NCBI GenBank assembly: GCA_037074615.1
Contig: CM073562.1
Coordinates: 15,113,001 to 15,177,000 of the forward strand
Source: Leucaena leucocephala
Taxonomy: Eukaryota; Streptophyta; Magnoliopsida; Fabales; Fabaceae
DNA length: 64,000 nt
Reading direction: 5' to 3'
The notes under the pieces: model-generated
Databases searched by the model: none
The model's input: the letters and a program-made list of their open reading frames with translations, nothing else
Told to the model about the DNA's origin: nothing
Translations under genes and position numbers: made by a program
Part shown: positions 58,840 through 64,000 of the stretch, piece after piece
How the letters are laid out: each line of letters opens with the position of its first letter
Position numbering within the stretch: the stretch's first letter is position 1

Positions 58840-61062
58840 GTATATATAATCAATAACTTTGCAATGTTGCAGGAGCAACACTTACCAAAGGGTTTAACAG
58901 AGGATCGGGGACTTTGTCTGCTGCAGGACTGGCTTTGGGAATGGCAAAGATATCAGAGTGGGCTGGAGAATGGGAAGAAGCTGTTCTTGTTATTGGTACC
59001 TTCATTGTAGTCCTGGTTTCCAATCACGTTCCTGTAATAAATTGTAGGTCTAATTTATTTCTGAGACTTATTTTGTTTGACTTGTGCCTGGTTTTCTAAT
59101 GAACTCTGTGATTTTGCCAGGATCTTGTATCACCTACACGAAACTATATCCTACGATGAAAACTTATGAATATGGATTTCGTGTGTTCTTGATCACATAT
59201 TGTTTAGTTGCAATATCTGGTTATCATACCAGGGAATTCATTCATACATCAACAAACAGATTTTTGTTCATTTTACTCGGTGCTGCTGTTGCCTTGGTTG
59301 TTAATATTTGTATATATCCAATCTGGGCTGGTGAAGATCTGCAAAATTTGGTAGCAAAAAACCTTATGGGGGTAGCAAGATCTTTGGAAGGTTCTCTAAA
59401 TTATGTTCTTCATTGTCATTTTCAATCTGTAACTAATTGCTGCCATATAAATAATCTTGCAGCTTCTTATTCTCATTTCTTTGATTCATGTTTCTTCAGC
59501 TTTTGTGAATAGTTACCTCAACTGTGTTGAATATGAGAGGGTGCCTAAACAATTCTTACTTACCAGGCTTCTGCTGATGACATAATTTACAGTGGCTACA
59601 GATCAGCCGTTGAATCTATAGGCCAAGAGAAACATTGGTATTATTACATACGTTCTGTCTTATTCATTGGAGTCTTTTTTGTAATCTTTCTAATTCACTG
59701 TCATGTTCTATTGATTTAAGATGGGATTTGCTGTGTGGGAGCCACCTCATGGTCGTTACAAAATGCTTAGATATCTTCGGAAGAACTATGTGAAAGTAAG
59801 TGGAGCACTAAGGCATGCTGCATTTACGGTCTTGGGTATGCATGGGTGTATACTTTCTGAATTACAAGTACTTATTTCTACACTATTGTTAGAATATTAT
59901 TTATAACGGTTGAATCTTAATCTGGTTTTCACCTCACATTTTTAGGTGTTTCACCACGTTGGAAGGTTATGCATGGGGATTTACTTTTCTTATATTGCTA
60001 TTGTTCACATAGCCCTCAGACACTTGCTTTGACTGTGCCTTGTATGCTTCTGATATGGACCATTCAGATCAAATCTAGAAGATCGCGCTTTCAAATAAAT
60101 TTCCCTATTTTATTTTTTTAATTAAAAAAGTTTGAACTTCCAAATATGATTAGCATGGTCAGATCAGATATGCACTTTACACATTTCTAAAGAGTCTGGG
60201 GTCCGCAGCTCCCCTGATCAATGATCTAATGTTCCATCAGCACCTGTATGCATGGGCTTGTCATTGTAGATATTTGTCATGTTGGTTTCAATCCAGGAAG
60301 ATTTCTTTCTCATTAATTACAGTTTTGTTGGTTCTTGTGTTGTTCTTGATTTTTTTTATTGATTTAATTCGCATATACACACCCACACCCACACACACGC
60401 TTAACCATCATTTGATTAATATAGGCTCCACTTGAGAAGCGACAAGTCTTTAAAAGTGAGATTCAAAGGGTAGGCTATGAAGGGGCCAAATTGTTGGTGA
60501 ACTAGGAAACAAAGTTTAGAACATGGAGAAACTAGGTGAGGAAGACATTCTATATGAAATACAGGAGGCGGCCGAACAACTCCAAGAGAAGATTGACAAA
60601 AAATCTTGCCTTCTCATGGATTCAGAGAGCTGGGAAATAGGCAACCGGCCAAGAGTCACCGGTGAAGCCCATGACTTCATGAACATGGACCTCCAAAATT
60701 CCTGTACAAGTCTATGAGTGATGCTGTTCTAGACCTCAAATCTCGGGAAAACTTGGACAATATTATTTCTGCTGAGTTTTTACCTTCCTTTGTGGCTGCT
60801 AATGACAACCCTCTTGCAAATAAGAAGATATCTTTGCCTGCACATGTCTCTTTTAAAGCAGATGCAGTGATAATAGAGGAAGAATTGAAGGTATCGAAGG
60901 TGTATGCGAGTGCTAGTTCACTGTCTCTTGCTACATTCACAATCTTATGATTGAGTTTGTGGCCAGGCTTCATCGCGTTGTTGATATGCAGTTGAAGAAT
61001 TAGGTGAGGTGGCCAAGTTTAAGGATCCTCTTAAACAGCAAGCTTTGGACGAGTTTATGTGA

Positions 61063-61990
61063 TTGCTTGAATTTCCAACGTTGAGATAAAATAGAAAGTT
61101 TTTTTTTCCTGAATTAGAATGACAAGCACTAGCAACTTGACATTATAAACAGAATTGAATTCGTTAGCAGAGAACTTTTGCGCCACTAAGTGTTTTGATG
61201 GTAAGCCAATGAAATATTTTCTTGCATAATGCATATTTTTGAGAAGTAGAATTATGTAATTTTTTATTATCAAATTAAAAATAGTGATAGAAAATTGTGT
61301 GATTAATTATTGGATTAATGAGAAGACCTCTGCCAAATACAATGGACATAAGGTTAGAAAATGTTACGAGGGGAAAAATAGATGGATAATATTCAACACC
61401 ACAAAGGTTTGTATTATAATTTGTAATTATAATTTATGATTTTTAACACCATAATTGGTGAAAATGCCCCTATCTCACGCTCTATTGTCCGAACGGAACC
61501 ATCATTGGAGAGTCATGGCCTTCAGTCTCATCAGAGGACATTTAAACTTTAATGACTGATGTTGAGTCCAAATTCTAAAAAATATAACTACATTAAATAC
61601 TTTGTAGAAGAGTTTTGTTGCTCTTTGTTGTTTTACTCGAAACCCTACTAAGTCCTCACATTAAAAATGGGGTAAGCTCAGATTATTAGGGGGATTTAAT
61701 AAAAAATATTATTTTGATATGATTTAATAAAAATTGACAATTAAAAATACCATGCAAATAATCACTTTAAAATAACTAAAATACGTCTGAAGGTATTTCC
61801 AACCAGATCTTCATTTTTACGTTTTTAATAGTTGGGAAGGTTTTTTTTTTTGATAAGAAAATAGTTGGGAAGTTAGATTGGCGATACAAGGTCCTTAAAT
61901 AATCAAATGCCATTTTCCGAAAGCTTTTAACTTCGTTACGATTGGGTTGGGCCCCTAGAACCGATTGGAAAAGTTGTAGCCGGTTGACAA
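61063..61990. other. Intergenic, ALMT 3' flank to PP2A-A promoter
   Basis: No gene. The last part (61800-61990) is probably the promoter of the PP2A-A gene. Confidence 0.4.
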
Positions 61991-62542
61991 GACGAAGCAG
62001 TTGCCTTGGAGAAGGAGACAGAAATCTTGCCCAGTGGACATTCCTACAAAAACTATGTACAATCCATAAATCCCCCGCTTTTCAATTTTCTCCCTCGTCG
62101 ATTGTAAGATCCAGTTTTACGGAGAAGCTTGGTACGTTTCAGCTTCTACATTTTCTCGCTTTTGCGCGTCCCATATGTCTCCTCTCCTTGTCTTCCCCTC
62201 TGATTATTAGATTTTGTAGTTGTCCTGATTTTTCTTTGCTTACCCTTTCGCCTTTTTTCAAGATGCCTTCTTTGTTATAGCCCATTGCTTGGGATCAAGA
62301 GACGAACTTGTAGATTTTGATATTTTCCCCTGGTATTGTGAAATTTGGGTACCTTGTTAATGTTTGTTTTTGGGTGTTGTGGGGGGGGGGGGGGGTGCTC
62401 CTTGGGAAAATGAAGAGATCAAATTCCACTCGGCTGCCGCGCTTGATATTGATTCTCGCTGTGTGAGTGAGAGATCATTAACTGAATTGTTTTGTCATTT
62501 GTGACTTGCTTCTGTTGCAGTTTGAGGATCTCGTGAGACAAC
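61990..62542 (+). promoter_or_regulatory. Spliced 5' leader of the PP2A-A gene
   Basis: The acceptor at 62519-62520 implies a leader intron; a likely upstream UTR exon lies around 62000-62130, exact edges unknown. The intron contains a run of 16 G at 62380-62395. Leader introns are common in plant housekeeping genes and often raise expression. Confidence 0.5.
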
Positions 62543-62935
62543 ATGGCTTCTGTGAATGAACCTCTTTACCCGATAGCTGTTTTGATTGATGAATTGAAGA
62601 ACGATGATATTCAAATTAGACTGAATTCGATTCGAAAAATATCCACAATTGCACGCGCACTTGGGGAAGAAAGGACCAGGGCGGAATTGATTCCGTTTCT
62701 AAGTGAGAACAATGATGATGATGATGTGGTACTTCTTGCAGTGGCAGAGGAATTAGGCGTGTTTATTCCATATGTTGGTGGCATAGAGCACGCGGACGTG
62801 CTGCTCCCTCCACTAGAAACTCTCTGCACCGTTGAAGAAACTTGCGTGAGGGACAAAGCAGTGGAGTCACTTGGTAAAATTGGAGCTCAAATGAGAGAGA
62901 AAGAAATGGTTGAATACTTTATTCCTCTAGTCAAG
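62543..62935 (+). CDS. PP2A scaffold subunit A (PR65/A, RCN1-like), first coding exon
   Basis: ATG 62543 opens 131 codons ending at a GTACAT donor after 62935. The peptide starts MASVNEPLYPIAVLIDELKN and continues with RLNSIRKISTIARALGEERT, ELIPFLSENNDDDDVVLLAV, LLPPLETLCTVEETCVRDKA and ESLGKIGAQMREKEMVEYF. It is nearly word-for-word the N terminus of plant PP2A A subunits (Arabidopsis RCN1/PP2AA2/PP2AA3, about 587 aa, 15 HEAT repeats). Role: scaffold joining catalytic C and regulatory B subunits of protein phosphatase 2A, with effects on auxin transport, ABA and ethylene signalling. A CTTCTGTTGCAG acceptor ends at 62520, 22 nt before the ATG, so the 5' UTR is spliced. The remaining exons lie beyond the window. 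The region is intact here. Confidence 0.95.
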
Positions 62936-62937
62936 GT

Positions 62938-63089
62938 ACATAGTTTCATTTTCTTTGTTCCTTTGTTCTTTATTTGATATTCTGTCTTTGTTAATTCTCA
63001 ATGTTTGGTTGTCACATAGTTTCATTTTCTTTGTTCCTTTGTTCTTTATTTGATATTCTGTCTTTGTTAATTCTCAATGTTTGGTTGTC
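62938..63089. repeat. 76-bp perfect tandem duplication at the intron start
   Basis: 62938-63013 and 63014-63089 are essentially identical (both begin acatagtttcattttctttg). It begins two bases after the exon end, just inside the donor site. Confidence 0.9.
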
Positions 63090-63310
63090 TTAGCTTAATA
63101 GGTGTGGCAACCTCGTCTCAGCATGACCTAAGATATTTTGAAAATTTGACAGCACACTCAGGAGTGCATTTGTTTTGTTCTACTCTTTTGTTGTCTAGTT
63201 GGACAGAACAAACATAATTCACATTTCCCCCCATTTTTGCATGATGTCTGATTGCTGTAGTTATCGATCATACCCTCTGATTTCGTTTATCTGACATATA
63301 GAATAATAAA

Positions 63311-63332
63311 CCTCTCTCTCTCTCTCTCTCTC
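63311..63332. repeat. (CT)n microsatellite in the PP2A-A intron
   Basis: About eleven CT units. Confidence 0.9.
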
Positions 63333-64000
63333 GATTTTGTTTACTGTTAATCAAGCCTAGGCCCATGGTTTTGTTGGTCGTTAGGAGATTAAAAATTCTT
63401 GTGTCTATTGACCATTGTATTTTTATTTTTTACTTTTTGATTGTTTTACATGGGCATGATGTCCATAGCTTTTTGGATTCTTATAGTCATGAAGATTCCT
63501 AACTGAAAGCCATATGGATTAGAGCCAGTTAGCGGAAGCATTCATCTTCTTTGGTTTATGAGGCCTGGAACTGACATATATTGCCTGATAAATTAATTCT
63601 TCTTAGCGGAAGTCTCTTTACTCTTTCTTGGAGAAGTTTTAAATTTATTTTTCATGAGGATTTCTAGGGTTCAGTTAATGTTTGTTATCTTCCTTCGCAT
63701 GTTAATTCTTTAATCCCTCCTACTCGCTTACGTGTCCCATTCACCTTCACCTCCTCTTCATAAAATAAGTTTACTTCTTTCTAGGGATGAGGTTATAGGT
63801 ACTGGACAGCCCAAAATATGACATGAGAACCTAAAAACCACTGTATCAGGGTTTTGTCTTGAACCCTTTCCTGCTTTCTCTGACTACAGGGGAGCTTCTT
63901 ATGTTAGACATAGATACAAGGCATGCCTTCTTGGATATTGTACTTTATTCACTTAAGACACTCAGCTGTGATTTCTGTGCTTTGGAATCTAACTTCCTTT

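Larger units (their letters stand above)
56043..61062 (+). pseudogene. Aluminium-activated malate transporter (ALMT) pseudogene
   Basis: All six exons are recognisable: 56043-56435, 58873-about 59045, 59121-59390, 59500-59637, 59721-59867, 60425-61062. Diagnostic pieces include MGSFRYSFSDKRERL, RAWEMGHNDPRKVIFSAKVG, WSILTVVVVFEFSIG, TKGFNRGSGTLSAAGLALG, YTKLYPTMKTYEYGFRVF, IYPIWAGEDLQNLV, SYLNCVEYERVPKQ, WEPPHGRYKMLRY, ALRHAAFTVLGMHGCILSE, DKKSCLLMDSESWEIGNR and MIEFVARLHRVV. These match ALMT9-like vacuolar/plasma-membrane anion channels (about 550-600 aa). Lesions: one missing base after LKSPS near 56372; a frame mismatch at the exon 2/3 junction; a missing base near 59562 (PKQF/LTYQAS); a further mismatch before exon 5; frameshift plus TAG near 60500-60515; and more shifts near 60706, 60945 and 60990. 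A 1,995-bp solo LTR lies in intron 1. Not functional as read. Confidence 0.88.
62936..64000 (+). other. First coding-region intron of the PP2A-A gene (runs off the window)
   Basis: Starts GTACAT. No later exon (expected to begin around the RLSAGEWFTAR-like block) is seen before 64000. Holds a 76-bp tandem duplication and a (TC)n microsatellite at 63311-63332. Confidence 0.7.

Overview
The window is nuclear DNA of a flowering plant, almost certainly a eudicot. It has AT-rich intergenic DNA full of small transposon relics, spliced genes with GT-AG introns, and protein families found only in plants (cytokinin response factor, NIMIN, LysM receptor kinase, ALMT, PPR). No bacterial, viral or organellar gene clusters are visible. 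The species cannot be named from the sequence.

Left part (1-28 kb). The 5' end of a gene I do not recognise, with part of a LysM-like motif (minus strand, exons at 1316-1226 and 858-736), is divergent from a complete 14-exon CCR4-homologue deadenylase gene (1500-5912). Next come a single-exon CRF-type AP2/ERF regulator (9612-8701, minus) with an upstream ORF in its leader, a NIMIN-type regulator of salicylic-acid signalling (18010-18426, plus), a broken LysM receptor-like kinase of the LYK4/LYK5 type (24089-22281, minus; two frameshifts and one stop), and an intact PPR protein (27766-25808, minus) whose 3' coding end is partly duplicated just downstream.

Middle (28-49 kb). About 20 kb hold no gene I can support. 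The DNA is made of AT-rich repeats. One family of roughly 0.5-0.6 kb MITE-like elements with a CT-rich core occurs ten times across the window. A second short repeat family, a foldback element, a nested insertion and several microsatellites are also present. Two less AT-rich islands carry G-box/ABRE words (42.2-42.96 kb and about 46.2-46.4 kb).

Right part (49-64 kb). Here lie an intronless acidic protein of unknown function (49066-49788), a two-exon putative plastid membrane protein (51930-53618), a damaged GPI-type lipid-transfer-protein gene (55147-54383, minus), and an ALMT malate-channel pseudogene (56043-61062) whose first intron holds a 1,995-bp solo LTR with a perfect 5-bp target duplication. 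The 5' end of a PP2A scaffold-subunit (PR65/A) gene starts at 62543 and runs off the window.

The intact genes (deadenylase, CRF, NIMIN, PPR, plastid protein, first PP2A-A exon) read cleanly. The lesions cluster in the LYK, LTPG and ALMT loci, so general sequencing error is an unlikely cause. The set CRF, NIMIN, ALMT and PP2A-A recalls neighbouring genes on Arabidopsis chromosomes 1 and 3 (recalled, not checked), which suggests an old conserved gene block expanded by repeats.
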